The notes below the pieces were generated by a model. The model saw only the letters and a list, made by a program, of their open reading frames with translations. It was not told the origin of the DNA and searched no databases. A program made the position numbers and the translations under genes. Positions 16,195 to 24,926 of a stretch of 64,000 nt of DNA are shown here, in pieces. Source of the stretch: Lachnospiraceae bacterium (lineage in GTDB: Bacteria; Bacillota; Clostridia; Lachnospirales; Lachnospiraceae); assembly GCA_024690825.1 (NCBI GenBank), contig JAILOK010000097.1:1-64000 (forward strand), in the 5' to 3' direction. How positions within the stretch are numbered: position 1 is the first letter of the stretch; each line of letters starts with the position of its first letter.

Positions 16195-18312
16195 TTACGG
16201 TTCTATTATATTGAAATTACCTCTCTGTCCACCGGAAGCTTTGCTTAAGTTTTCGATCAGGTCATTAAATACTTCCTCATCACCGGAAACTTCCGACTTG
16301 TCAAGTATCTCTTCGGGGTCACTGAGCATCAGGGCCAGCGCCTTTGAAGGACATTCAACTGTTGCATCGGGCTTTTCGCCGATGGTTCCCTTCGCATAGA
16401 GGAGAGCGCCGTATCTGAGGCACAGAGTGTAGGTTTCCTTTGTGTCTTTGAGGTACATCTCTATGGTGTAGCTGTCATCGGAAGCCTTGTCCTTGTCAAG
16501 AAGTATGCCCATGTAATCAAAGGCCATCTCCGGAGTGAGATTCTGCATGAGATCGGATGCGAAATTTGATTTTCCGCCGATGTTTCCTGTCTGATTTCCC
16601 TTCCGAAGCTCTAAAGCTGCAGTCAGATAGCAGTTTCTCCAGGTTCCCGATTCGGCCTGGTAGCCAAGCTGTTCGAGGGCGTCTGCACAGAGATTTCTGG
16701 CATCTTCATCATCGGGATCCGCAAATACCATCATATTGGTGAATTCTGCAACCCATTGATATTCGCCTTCATCAAACTCTTCCAAAGCCTTCTTCATGGC
16801 CGCATCTTTTCCGCCAAGCTCCAGATATTCAGCCCATTTTTTGGCTGTTTCCTCAGGCGTGAGTTTGCCCAGGTTAATGGGATTGGCATCATACCAGCCC
16901 ATGTATTTCTGGTAAACAGCCTTGGAATCGTGAGCAACAGTGCCGTAATACTGGCGTGTATACCAGTTCTTTGCAAGCTCTTTGGGGAGCTTGATAGTAT
17001 TTGCGATCTCCGTGGAGGTTTCTCCGCTGTTGATCCTTGAAAGAGTCTCATCATTGATGTATTTGTATACGGCCGCGGTATTTATCATGTAGTCCTTTAC
17101 CACATCTTTTCCCCAGTGAGGCCAGTTGTGTGCCTGGAAGGTTACCTCGGTCTTGTCTCCGAACAGGGCAACGGCTTCCATTATGTATTCAGCCCAGGCA
17201 TTACCGTCACGTACCTCGGCGCCTCTTAAGGTATAAAGATTATGAAGGGTTCCGGTACAGTTTTCAGCAAGCCACAGTGCTTTCTTCTGAGGCAGATATG
17301 CGTTCATTTCCGCAGGAGCCTCCGTCCCGGGTGTCATCTGGAATTCGATGTCTATGCCGTCGATGGTGACCTTTTCTCCGGTTTCCTTTACTTCATAGGT
17401 CGGAACGATGAAGGTGATGTTTCCTCTTGACTGTCCCTGACCTATTCCTATTGAAAGTGCGCCTTTTTCTCCCTTGTCAAGCATCACACCGTACTGGTAC
17501 TGTGCTCTCCTTGACATAGCAGTTCCGGCATAGAGATTTTCCTCCATTGCATGCTCCGTAAAGCCTTCGGGAACGATCACGGGAATCTTTCCGCTGTCCG
17601 CCTGCTCCTGCAGATCGAGATCACTGTCAGCCTTTTCGGAATCAGACATAAAGGCTTTTATTCCGCCAAAGTGATCAACATGCGGATGTGACATGATGAC
17701 GGCCTTTATGGGCTTTTTGCCGAGATTTTTGTCAACAAGATCCTTTGCTGCCGATGCAACATTCTCGGTCATGGCGGTATCAAAGATGATCCAGCCGGTA
17801 TCGCCCTCTACGAAGGTTACATTTGCCATATCGTATCCACGGACCTGGTAAATGCCGTCTGTGACCTCAAAAAGACCATAGGCGTGGTTATTAACACAGT
17901 TCTGCCAGAGACTGGGATTTGCTGAATCGGGAATTTCATCCGCATCATCGAGAAAATCGTAGGCTTTCTGGCTCCACATCACCAATCCGTCTTCGTTTGT
18001 GATCTCGAGCTCCTCAGGGGCGTCTATCAGTCCCTTTGTGGCGAATTCATATTCCTGTTTGTCATCAAAATCAAGAATGTCGTACATCTCCTTGTTCTTT
18101 TTGGCGGTGATGTCCGTTGCGGCCTTTGTCCTGTTCGTGGTTTTGACGGCCGGTTCTTTGGCTTCTTCGGTGTCATCGGTTTCTTCAGTTTCTTTGTCCA
18201 ATGTTTTCTTTGGTGACGAAGCTGCTTCTGTTACTGCGATCCCGACGCTGCCGGCAAATAAAAATGTGGATACTGCCACAGCCAGGATCTTTGTGATCAA
18301 ACCTCTTTGCAT
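16195..18312 (-). CDS. Exported alkyl sulfatase-like metallo-beta-lactamase-fold hydrolase
   Basis: 705 residues with a Sec signal peptide (about 1-31, ending near VTEAAS) and a charged low-complexity stretch before the enzyme. The zinc motif is SHPHVDHFGG (about residue 208), and GTEAPAEMNAYLPQKKALWLAEN and the long helical and SCP2-like C-terminal parts match SdsA1/BDS1 alkyl sulfatases, which cleave sulfate esters such as dodecyl sulfate. Length is slightly above the family norm because of the N-terminal extension. A very strong ribosome binding site (GGAGGAGG) precedes the ATG. It follows an alpha/beta hydrolase by 63 bases on the same strand, so the pair may be one transcript. Confidence 0.85.
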   Translation of the reverse strand: MQRGLITKILAVAVSTFLFAGSVGIAVTEAASSPKKTLDKETEETDDTEEAKEPAVKTTNRTKAATDITAKKNKEMYDILDFDDKQEYEFATKGLIDAPEELEITNEDGLVMWSQKAYDFLDDADEIPDSANPSLWQNCVNNHAYGLFEVTDGIYQVRGYDMANVTFVEGDTGWIIFDTAMTENVASAAKDLVDKNLGKKPIKAVIMSHPHVDHFGGIKAFMSDSEKADSDLDLQEQADSGKIPVIVPEGFTEHAMEENLYAGTAMSRRAQYQYGVMLDKGEKGALSIGIGQGQSRGNITFIVPTYEVKETGEKVTIDGIDIEFQMTPGTEAPAEMNAYLPQKKALWLAENCTGTLHNLYTLRGAEVRDGNAWAEYIMEAVALFGDKTEVTFQAHNWPHWGKDVVKDYMINTAAVYKYINDETLSRINSGETSTEIANTIKLPKELAKNWYTRQYYGTVAHDSKAVYQKYMGWYDANPINLGKLTPEETAKKWAEYLELGGKDAAMKKALEEFDEGEYQWVAEFTNMMVFADPDDEDARNLCADALEQLGYQAESGTWRNCYLTAALELRKGNQTGNIGGKSNFASDLMQNLTPEMAFDYMGILLDKDKASDDSYTIEMYLKDTKETYTLCLRYGALLYAKGTIGEKPDATVECPSKALALMLSDPEEILDKSEVSGDEEVFNDLIENLSKASGGQRGNFNIIEP

Positions 18313-18375
18313 TATTACCTCCTCCTTTTTGTAAATTATTCTGTTAATGACGCATGTTTGAATAATACCATGTTT

Positions 18376-19206
18376 TTACTTCTTTTCATACATCGGATTT
18401 GTATTTTCCGACAGAAAGAAATCCAGTACTCTGTTTTTGTAATCGGGGGCCGTATCAAAGGCAGCATGTCCGTAACCTTTGTACATATACAGGAGGAAAT
18501 CGGGCTTTTTGTCGAGATTTACGGCTATTTCCATGGTCGCGTCAGAGTCAAGCACCGGATCTTCGTAAACCCCCAAAGCCAGCACGGGACAGGCTATCTT
18601 TTCAAGTTCGCCCGAGACATCAAAATCCTTTATGGAGCGCGCAAGGATTATGAATTTCTTCAATTCTTCATCCGTGACTCTTTTTGCGGTCTCCTTGAAA
18701 TAATCCGTATACTGTGCATAAACTTCGGGAGGAAATATCTGCTTGCCGTATTCCAGGTAAAGCCCCTCCCTGTCGCCTTTTTCGGCCAGTTCTATCCACC
18801 TGTCTATGACAGCCCTCTGCCCGGGGTGTACATGGGGAGAGGTGGATCCCAGAGCGATTTTTTTTACAAGAGCCGGATATCTTATCGCCAGGACCTGGGC
18901 GATCATGCCTCCCTGGGAAGCCCCGAAAACATAAGCATCCTTAAGTCCCAGTTCCTTCATGACAGCTGCCGTATCATCAGCCATGTCATAAATGGAATAA
19001 TCATCGGGGATGTTTTTTCTGCGCTCGAAAACATAGGCGGTAAAATCCTCTGACACCAGACTGTAGGCTTTTTCAACGATCTCTTTTGAGGGAGAGATGC
19101 GCTGGATGCTTAAACCCGGTATGATGACGAAGGTTTTTCCGCCCTTACCGAACTTAAAGTATTCCATTTCAAATCCGTTCACACTTACAACACCTGTATC
19201 TGCCAT
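18376..19206 (-). CDS. Alpha/beta hydrolase
   Basis: 276 residues with no signal peptide. The nucleophile elbow is VFGASQGGMIAQ (Ser about 100), the oxyanion region FVIIPGLSIQ is near the start, and the likely acid and base residues are VYEDPVLD and YGHAAFD near the C-terminus. It is of the size of esterases, lactonases and proline-iminopeptidase-like enzymes; the substrate cannot be named. It is upstream of the alkyl-sulfatase-like gene on the minus strand and might process the released alcohol or an ester, but this is only suggested by position. AAGGAAG precedes the start. Confidence 0.85.
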   Translation of the reverse strand: MADTGVVSVNGFEMEYFKFGKGGKTFVIIPGLSIQRISPSKEIVEKAYSLVSEDFTAYVFERRKNIPDDYSIYDMADDTAAVMKELGLKDAYVFGASQGGMIAQVLAIRYPALVKKIALGSTSPHVHPGQRAVIDRWIELAEKGDREGLYLEYGKQIFPPEVYAQYTDYFKETAKRVTDEELKKFIILARSIKDFDVSGELEKIACPVLALGVYEDPVLDSDATMEIAVNLDKKPDFLLYMYKGYGHAAFDTAPDYKNRVLDFFLSENTNPMYEKK

Positions 19207-19273
19207 TGCTTCTTCCTTTCATATAATAAGAACATTCAACTGCTGTTTATCAAACCATAAGGGCTCCTCTCCG

Positions 19274-19314
19274 TAAAAAAACAGGGAAGGGTATTGGCTC
19301 TTCCCTGTTTTTTA
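19274..19314 (-). terminator. Terminator of the tRNA-Ala transcript
   Basis: On the minus strand AAACAGGGAAG ... CTTCCCTGTTTTTTT forms a stem-loop with a long T-run directly after the tRNA, so the tRNA is transcribed alone. Confidence 0.88.
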
Positions 19315-19387
19315 TGGAGCCGAAGGGGATCGAACCCTCGACCTCAGCGTTGCGAACGCTGCGCTCTCCCAACTGAGCTACGACCCC
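19315..19387 (-). tRNA. tRNA-Ala (anticodon CGC)
   Basis: The minus strand folds as a full cloverleaf: acceptor GGGGTCG/CGGCTCC, D-arm with AGCTCAGTTGGGAGAGC, anticodon arm CAGCG-TTCGCAA-CGCTG (anticodon CGC, reading GCG), and T-arm GAGGGTTCGATCCCCTT. Discriminator A; the CCA end is not encoded. Confidence 0.95.
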
Positions 19388-19401
19388 GGATCATTAAAAA
19401 C

Positions 19402-19430
19402 ATCATATCTTATTTGATTATTTTTATCAA
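19402..19430 (-). promoter_or_regulatory. Promoter of tRNA-Ala
   Basis: On the minus strand TTGATA, a 17-base spacer and TATGAT lie 14 bases before the mature tRNA 5' end. Confidence 0.75.
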
Positions 19431-19498
19431 TGGGGGAGTAAAAACACAAAATATAGTGTATAATGGTAATGATAACCACAACAAATCGGAGGTTTTTT

Positions 19499-21673
19499 AT
19501 GATACAAAGGTTCTTTAGGATTTTGAATGCGCCGCTGGCGGTACTGTTATCGTCTGTTCTTCTTCTTTCGGGCTGTACGGCAGAAATTCCGGAGATAAAG
19601 GCGGATGAAGATGTGCCCGAACCTGAGGAGGAGATCGTCGAATATGACGGTACGCTCCGGATAGAGAACGGCGCGGCGCAGCCGATGCTGAATTATTCTC
19701 CCTCTGATTCGGGAAATGAAGGCAGCGATATCTTAAGATTCTGTGTCTATGTTGAGACTGATCATGATACCGACGCGGATGGCAAAAATGATCTGGTCAA
19801 GGCTTTTGTTCAAGTACCGAGAAGTGCTGCCGAGGGGAAATACAAGGCTGCGGTGATATACGATCCCACTCCCTACAGCGCCGGAATAACGAATAATGAC
19901 CTTGGACATGAGATGTTCCCGTATTCGGATGATGATTTTGATTATGATGATCTTTACAATACGGGAGACAGCCGGGTGGCCGAGACACAGGAAGACACCC
20001 TGACGGCTGCGGAAAATGCTGACCCTTATGGTTGGACCTATACATTTCCGGGATCTGATGGCAATACCGGTTTCTATGATGCTTCCCTGTACGATTATTA
20101 TCTCATCCGGGGATTTGCCGTTGTCGAGGCCTGCGGGATAGGTACCTACGGTTCCGAAGGCTATGAACTGTGCGGAATGGATCTGGAAAGAGATTCCCAT
20201 AAATGCATTGTGGAATGGCTGACGGGAGATCGTGCGGCATTTTCCGACAAAGAGGGGAAAAAGGAGATCTGCGCTGACTGGTGTAATAAAAATGTTGCGA
20301 TGACCGGCTGCTCATACGGCGGAACACTTCCGTTTGAAGTTGCAACAACGGGTGTTAAGGGGCTGAAGACCATAATACCTTTTGCGGGGATCGCAAACTG
20401 GTATGACTATTCCAATTCACAGGGCATCAGCATTTGCGGGAGCGCTGATTATACGGATAATCTTGCGGCCTTTAATTCCGGGGGGCTGTATCTTGACGCT
20501 GAATGGAGAGTCATGAATGACCGCTACTGCGCGTTCCTGAACAGGATAGCAGAGGATGAAAAAGAAGCCGCCGGACTCTTTGCGCCGGTATGGCAGAAAA
20601 TGGATTATTCCGGAAGTTATGAAGATATCGGGTGCACTGCTCTGATAATTCACGGACTCAATGATTTTAATGTTCAGACAAAGCATGCAGAAGCGATGTA
20701 CAACGCGTTCAAAAAAGCCGGAAAGAATGTGAAGCTCATCCTGCATCAGGACGGACATAATAATATTTTTGGACAGATGGTCCGCAAAGAACTGTTTGAC
20801 GAGCTGGTGAATAAATGGCTCTGTCATTATCTGTATGATGTGGACAACGGTATTGAAGATATGCCGGAAATAACTGTCCAGAGCAATATTGACGGGACTT
20901 ATGAAGCCTACGACGTTTTTCCCGACACAGATACCCTGAAGCTGGGATCAGACAGGAGTGGAGATGAGACGCTGATAAGATCGGATGATCTAAAAGGCTT
21001 TTATGAGGAATATGTGGACAGCCGGAAAGTAGTTGACAGGTATTATCTGGAACAGGACGAGGAATATGCAAAAGTATTCGATCTGAAGCCTGAAAACGAA
21101 GAACCTCTTACATTCATAGGAACTCCCGAAGTAAAGATCAGACTTAAGCCTTCGGATATCACAAAGGATAACATGATGGTGACAGCCGTTCTGCTTGATA
21201 CAGATGAAAACAATAAGGTTTTTAATGCTTTTATTACCGGAAACTCTGTTTCCGATATCCTTCCGTTCAGGTATACGGATCCCTATGAATTTGGGGGAGG
21301 ACATGGAGATGGTTATATAAGAGAATTTGTTCAGTCTCCGACAGATGTGAAGGCTGTTTCATACGGATGGACAAATCTCCTGACGCCCGACAGGGGCAAT
21401 TCTGCTTCCGAATACACGGAAAAATCCGTGCTTGAGGAGGATGAATATTATACCTATAACATATATCTTCAGCCGACGGTATACACCCTGCGTCCGGGAC
21501 ACACCTTAAAGCTTGCCATTCTTGCCCAGGATCCGCAGAGGGTTCTCGCCGATGAGACAGAAAATGACAATACGCCGTATTTTATCGACGATTACAGCAA
21601 TCCGGACTATTCCTTTACGATCGACGAGGCTTCTCTTGAAGTGAAACTGGATGTGATCGATATGCAGGAATGA
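19499..21673 (+). CDS. Secreted lipoprotein, X-Pro dipeptidyl-peptidase/CocE-like hydrolase (S15 family)
   Basis: 724 residues from ATG 19499, preceded by GGAGG; the ORF-track start is 12 codons earlier without a site. The signal peptide ends in a lipobox (LLLSGC, Cys about 25), so the enzyme is anchored on the outer face of the membrane. The serine nucleophile is in MTGCSYGGTLPFE, the acid probably in INDFN-like GLNDFNVQ, the base in HQDGHNN, and the C-terminal beta-sandwich typical of X-Pro peptidases and cocaine esterases follows (PEVKIRLKPS onward, LRPGHTLKLAI). It likely trims proline-containing peptides for uptake. A TATAAT at 19459-19464 is a possible -10 with no clear -35. Confidence 0.87.
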   Translation: MIQRFFRILNAPLAVLLSSVLLLSGCTAEIPEIKADEDVPEPEEEIVEYDGTLRIENGAAQPMLNYSPSDSGNEGSDILRFCVYVETDHDTDADGKNDLVKAFVQVPRSAAEGKYKAAVIYDPTPYSAGITNNDLGHEMFPYSDDDFDYDDLYNTGDSRVAETQEDTLTAAENADPYGWTYTFPGSDGNTGFYDASLYDYYLIRGFAVVEACGIGTYGSEGYELCGMDLERDSHKCIVEWLTGDRAAFSDKEGKKEICADWCNKNVAMTGCSYGGTLPFEVATTGVKGLKTIIPFAGIANWYDYSNSQGISICGSADYTDNLAAFNSGGLYLDAEWRVMNDRYCAFLNRIAEDEKEAAGLFAPVWQKMDYSGSYEDIGCTALIIHGLNDFNVQTKHAEAMYNAFKKAGKNVKLILHQDGHNNIFGQMVRKELFDELVNKWLCHYLYDVDNGIEDMPEITVQSNIDGTYEAYDVFPDTDTLKLGSDRSGDETLIRSDDLKGFYEEYVDSRKVVDRYYLEQDEEYAKVFDLKPENEEPLTFIGTPEVKIRLKPSDITKDNMMVTAVLLDTDENNKVFNAFITGNSVSDILPFRYTDPYEFGGGHGDGYIREFVQSPTDVKAVSYGWTNLLTPDRGNSASEYTEKSVLEEDEYYTYNIYLQPTVYTLRPGHTLKLAILAQDPQRVLADETENDNTPYFIDDYSNPDYSFTIDEASLEVKLDVIDMQE

Positions 21674-21718
21674 TCCGGACACATCAGGCGTTACGGCATA
21701 ATAAAAAGTGAGGTGAAG

Positions 21719-22630
21719 ATGATCCGGGAACTTATTAAAAAATACAGATATTCATATAATATGGTATGCCTGACAGCGGCGCTGATAATGGCGGTTAATA
21801 TATTTTTTCCGATAACCCTGTTCGTTATGGCGCTGACGATAGTTACGGTCATAGATTTCGGCTTGTGCGTTTCAAGCATTACGCTTGTAAGACGGGAAGG
21901 CGTAAAGAAAAAGAATTTTTTCGGAAATGCCTTTGCTGCTTCATTTACGGCTGCTCTTTTCCTCTGTCTCTTTTTTGAAAACCACGATAAGTTCGCCGGA
22001 TATCCCGGAAAAGTCTTTCTTGTGATATTTGATTATGTTCTTGCCATGTTCACGGCCTGTTCAATTGTGGGATATGCAGCCACAAAACACATGCCTTCAT
22101 TTGACAAGGATTTTGTCATGATACTGGGCTGTTCCATAGACAAGCGGGGAGGACTGCTCCCGCTGATCCGCAGCAGAACCGACAGAGCGATCAAATTTGC
22201 CTGGCAGCAGGAGATGGCCACCGGAAAGCAGGCAAAATATATACCTACGGGCGGTCAGGGGAAGAATGAGATCATGAGCGAAGGTTCGGCCATGGAAATG
22301 TACCTTATCTCGCACGGGGCGGAAGATTACGAAGTGATCGCTGAAAAAAAGTCGGCAAATACCTGGGAAAATATGGTTTTTTCAAAAAAGATCGCCGATG
22401 ACTTAAAACCCGGAAATAAAGTGGTTTTTGTGACCACAAATTATCATGTATTAAGATCCTGGATGCTTGCAAGGAGGGCGGGACTTGATGCAGAGGGACT
22501 TTCGAGCACGACCAAATGGTATTTCTGGCCTAACGGATTTATCAGAGAATTCATCGGAATTTTGTCGATGTTTAAGATTTTCAATATCATAGCTGTAATA
22601 TTATGTGTTTTAATTTCTTTTTTGGTCTGA
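21719..22630 (+). CDS. YdcF/SanA-type membrane protein (DUF218)
   Basis: About 303 residues. Four or so membrane helices in the first 130 residues are followed by a DUF218 domain: FVMILGCSIDKRGGLLPLIRSR, YIPTGGQGKNEIMSEGSAM and VTTNYHVLRSWMLARRAG; a last helix lies at the C-terminus. Related proteins (YdcF, SanA, ElyC) affect envelope integrity and possibly lipid-carrier metabolism. ATG 21719 fits the GAGG at 21710 better than the GTG at 21713 in the ORF track. It lies 45 bases after the peptidase gene and may be co-transcribed. Confidence 0.85.
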   Translation: MIRELIKKYRYSYNMVCLTAALIMAVNIFFPITLFVMALTIVTVIDFGLCVSSITLVRREGVKKKNFFGNAFAASFTAALFLCLFFENHDKFAGYPGKVFLVIFDYVLAMFTACSIVGYAATKHMPSFDKDFVMILGCSIDKRGGLLPLIRSRTDRAIKFAWQQEMATGKQAKYIPTGGQGKNEIMSEGSAMEMYLISHGAEDYEVIAEKKSANTWENMVFSKKIADDLKPGNKVVFVTTNYHVLRSWMLARRAGLDAEGLSSTTKWYFWPNGFIREFIGILSMFKIFNIIAVILCVLISFLV

Positions 22631-23234
22631 TTTTTTTCACTTGCCGGCAGCTTTTTTGAATCACTATTCAGATATCTTATTAAAATTGTATGAAATACGG
22701 TCCGAAAATCTCTCTGAAGTGACGGAGGATCATCCGAAAACAGAAAAAATAACGGTATAAACGATACCTTTTGATAATTAAAAAATAAAATATTTAATTC
22801 GGAAAAGCTGTAATATCAGGCTGCAGAATATCATTTTCGGTCATATTGCAATCCGGACAGCAAATCCAGTGTTTTGACATGTTTCACGAAAAAAACACCC
22901 TGAAATCATTTTTTGCTGCTATTTCCTACGGAGGTAACCCTACCCGTTTTCGCATCCCTGGCCGGCATACGGAAAGCTATCCCTTGCAGCCCGGCCCGGA
23001 CCCCGATTTTATGAAAAATTGCCCACTATTCATAAAATGAATTAACAAATTTGAAGAAATTGTATATTTTTATCCGGACAGTTTTACCTGTATATTCCTT
23101 GAGTCAGTTTAAGCTGTATCAAAAAACTAAGCTCTGTGATATACTTAAACGCGAAAAAGTGCGTGAAAATTTAAAATATAATAAAAAATGAAATTAAAAA
23201 TGAAATAATACGGATAGTCAGAAAGGAGAAAAAA
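22631..23234. other. Intergenic region of about 600 bases before galE
   Basis: No coding frame here is convincing. The stretch is AT-rich except for a GC-rich island (22915-23010) that folds well (listed separately), a short inverted repeat GTGTTTT/AAAACAC at about 22869-22898, and possible -10 boxes such as TGATATACT near 23139-23147 that could start galE transcription; no matching consensus -35 was found. Confidence 0.5.
22915..22990 (+). ncRNA. Candidate structured RNA upstream of galE
   Basis: A GC-rich island in AT-rich surroundings that can form a three-way junction: closing stem GCTGC (22915-22919) with GCAGC (22986-22990), a first hairpin ACGGAGGTA/TACCCGT, and a second hairpin pairing TTTTCGCAT with ATACGGAAA around a GGCC-containing loop. 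The compact layout is like a riboswitch aptamer, but I could not match it to a family with confidence; weak likeness to c-di-GMP-I aptamers was considered and not accepted. Strand is uncertain. Distance to galE is about 240 bases. Confidence 0.35.
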
Positions 23235-24248
23235 ATGTCAATTCTTGTTACCGGCGGTACGGGCTTTATAGGAAGCCATACATCAGTGGAACTGATAAAT
23301 GCCGGCTATGAACCTGTGATAGCCGATAATCTCTTTAATTCAAAGGAACTGGTCGTTGACAGGATCGAAAAGATCGCCGGCAAACGGCCGAAGTTCTATA
23401 AGGCCGATATCCTGGATGAGGAAGCGCTTGAAAATATCTTTGAAAAAGAAAATATAGAGGCTGTGATCCATTTTGCCGGTTATAAGGCTGTGGGAGAATC
23501 GACCGAGAAGCCGATAGAGTATTATCACAACAATATTGAGAGCACTTTGACCCTGTGTAAGGTCATGAGACGACACGGAGTTAAAAAAATAGTGTTTTCT
23601 TCTTCGGCGACTGTATATGGAGAACCGGCCTTTATTCCCATAACCGAGGAATGTCCCCTTGGCGAGACCACAAATCCCTACGGGGCCACAAAATCGATGC
23701 AGGAGAGGATCCTGACCGATATCTGGAAAAGCGATAACGAGTGGAGGGTGATGTTGCTTCGCTACTTTAATCCGATAGGCGCCCATGAAAGCGGTCTTAT
23801 CGGCGAGGATCCGAAAGGAATTCCGAATAATCTGATCCCTTATGTTGCCAGGGTTGCCGCGGGAAAACTTGAAAAGATACATGTATTCGGCAATGATTAC
23901 GATACAGAGGACGGAACGGGCATCAGAGACTATATTCATGTTGTTGATCTGGCAAAGGGTCATGTGAAGGCAATAGAGGGCATGAATAAGTATGACGGAG
24001 TCAGAATATACAATCTGGGGACCGGAAGAGGCGTGAGCGTCCTTGAGATAATAAAGGCTTTCGGCAAAGCCTGCGGAAAAGAACTTCCGTATATTATCGA
24101 TCCCAGAAGACCGGGAGATGTAGCCGTAAATTATGCCGATCCTTCAAAAGCAAAAAAAGAGCTGGGATGGGAAGCTGAAAAGACATTGGAGGACATGTGT
24201 AAGGATTCCTGGAACTGGCAGAAAAACAATCCGGACGGATATTGCTGA
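23235..24248 (+). CDS. galE: UDP-glucose 4-epimerase
   Basis: 337 residues, normal length. N-terminal NAD-binding GGTGFIGSHTSVELI, catalytic SSSATVYGEP and YGATKSMQE (Tyr-x-x-x-Lys), and the sugar-binding C-terminal part LGTGRGVSVLEII are all present. It interconverts UDP-galactose and UDP-glucose for the Leloir pathway and cell-surface sugars. GAAAGGAG precedes ATG 23235. It stands alone, with a long leader and a hairpin terminator-like element after it, facing a convergent repressor gene. Confidence 0.96.
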   Translation: MSILVTGGTGFIGSHTSVELINAGYEPVIADNLFNSKELVVDRIEKIAGKRPKFYKADILDEEALENIFEKENIEAVIHFAGYKAVGESTEKPIEYYHNNIESTLTLCKVMRRHGVKKIVFSSSATVYGEPAFIPITEECPLGETTNPYGATKSMQERILTDIWKSDNEWRVMLLRYFNPIGAHESGLIGEDPKGIPNNLIPYVARVAAGKLEKIHVFGNDYDTEDGTGIRDYIHVVDLAKGHVKAIEGMNKYDGVRIYNLGTGRGVSVLEIIKAFGKACGKELPYIIDPRRPGDVAVNYADPSKAKKELGWEAEKTLEDMCKDSWNWQKNNPDGYC

Positions 24249-24253
24249 TCATA

Positions 24254-24330
24254 AAAGATGACAGAGGGACGGTTCTGCTGACAACCTTTTACCGAAAAGT
24301 TGTCAGCAGAACCGTCCCTCTGTCATCTTT
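24254..24330. repeat. Near-perfect 77-base inverted repeat (dispersed GGGACGGTTCTGCTG family), probable bidirectional terminator
   Basis: Two 32-base arms, each containing GAGGGACGGTTCTGCTG in opposite orientation, are perfectly complementary, and the stem continues after a one-base bulge (CTTTT/AAAAG) to a four-base loop. It lies between the convergent genes galE and the BlaI-like repressor. The same core occurs at 52471-52527, 62823-62881 and 63141-63166, so this is a family of dispersed palindromic elements of the REP/MITE kind rather than a one-off terminator. Confidence 0.85.
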
Positions 24331-24337
24331 GTCACTT

Positions 24338-24787
24338 TTATTTCTTCAAAAAACCGAATAATCCTTTTTTGACGGGAGCTGATGCTGTATCAGGTGTTTC
24401 GGCCTTTGATGCCCCCGAATCCCTGTAGGATAAAAGAGCTTTTAACTGTGAGATATCGTTCTGCGAAAGAGAACCGCTCTCGATAAAGTTTGAAAGAAGA
24501 GCGGTAATATTACCTCCGTAAAATCTCTTCAGAAAATTATTGCTCTCGTATCTGATATATTCCTTCTGATCGATCTCGGGAGTATAGACGAAGACGCGCC
24601 CGCTCTTTTCATACGACAGCGCACCCTTGTTTACGAGGCGCTTGATGAGAGTCTGAACGGTTTTCGGGCTCCAGTCACTGTTTTTCAGGACTTCCTCGGT
24701 TATTTCATTTGTATTGATGGGAGCCATTTCCCATACAACCTTCATTATCAGAAATTCAGCTTCGGAAATCTGCGGCATTTGGGACAT
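24338..24787 (-). CDS. BlaI/MecI/CopY-family transcriptional repressor
   Basis: 149 residues. The N-terminal winged helix reads ISEAEFLIMKVVWEMAPINTNEITEEV ... WSPKTVQTLIKRLVNKGALSYEKSGRVFVYTP, as in BlaI and CopY; the C-terminal half is a dimerisation helix region, ending in a loose Ala/Pro tail. Family members repress beta-lactamase or copper-ATPase genes; neither a BlaR1 sensor, a beta-lactamase nor a copper gene lies nearby, so the trigger is unknown. ATG 24787 is spaced better from GGGAGG than ATG 24793. It may regulate itself and the divergent TtcA-like gene: TACA half-sites occur in the shared intergenic region. Confidence 0.88.
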   Translation of the reverse strand: MSQMPQISEAEFLIMKVVWEMAPINTNEITEEVLKNSDWSPKTVQTLIKRLVNKGALSYEKSGRVFVYTPEIDQKEYIRYESNNFLKRFYGGNITALLSNFIESGSLSQNDISQLKALLSYRDSGASKAETPDTASAPVKKGLFGFLKK

Positions 24788-24843
24788 TTGCATCCACCTC
24801 CCTTAATTTTTCCAAATAATTAAAAAGACAACCTTACAGGCGT

Positions 24844-24872
24844 AGTATACAATTACAAAAATAAAGTGTCAA
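24844..24872 (-). promoter_or_regulatory. Consensus promoter of the BlaI-like repressor with TACA half-sites
   Basis: On the minus strand TTGACA (24872-24867), 17 bases, TATACT (24849-24844). TACA/TGTA half-sites of the type bound by BlaI-family repressors fall within and just beside it (TTACAGGC at about 24834, TATACAATTACA at 24846-24857), so autoregulation is likely; the operator call is inference. Confidence 0.75.
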
Positions 24873-24890
24873 GACGCTTTAAAGACTGTA

Positions 24891-24920
24891 TTGACGATAT
24901 CTGACCTTTAAGAGTAATCT
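24891..24920 (+). promoter_or_regulatory. Possible promoter of the TtcA-like gene (leaderless transcript)
   Basis: TTGACG, an 18-base spacer and TAATCT end only six bases before ATG 24927, so a start of transcription at about the ATG itself would give a leaderless message. In agreement, no ribosome binding site precedes this start. The -10 is weak. Confidence 0.4.
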
Positions 24921-24926
24921 ATTTGC

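Noticed and set aside
22915-22990. Assignment of the island to the c-di-GMP-I (GEMM) riboswitch
   Set aside because: Only scattered similarity (GGTAACC, GGAAAGCTA); conserved core and tetraloop/receptor are not found, so no family was assigned.
22846-23040. 64-residue plus-strand ORF covering the structured island
   Set aside because: No ribosome site, unlikely composition; the island is better explained as RNA structure.
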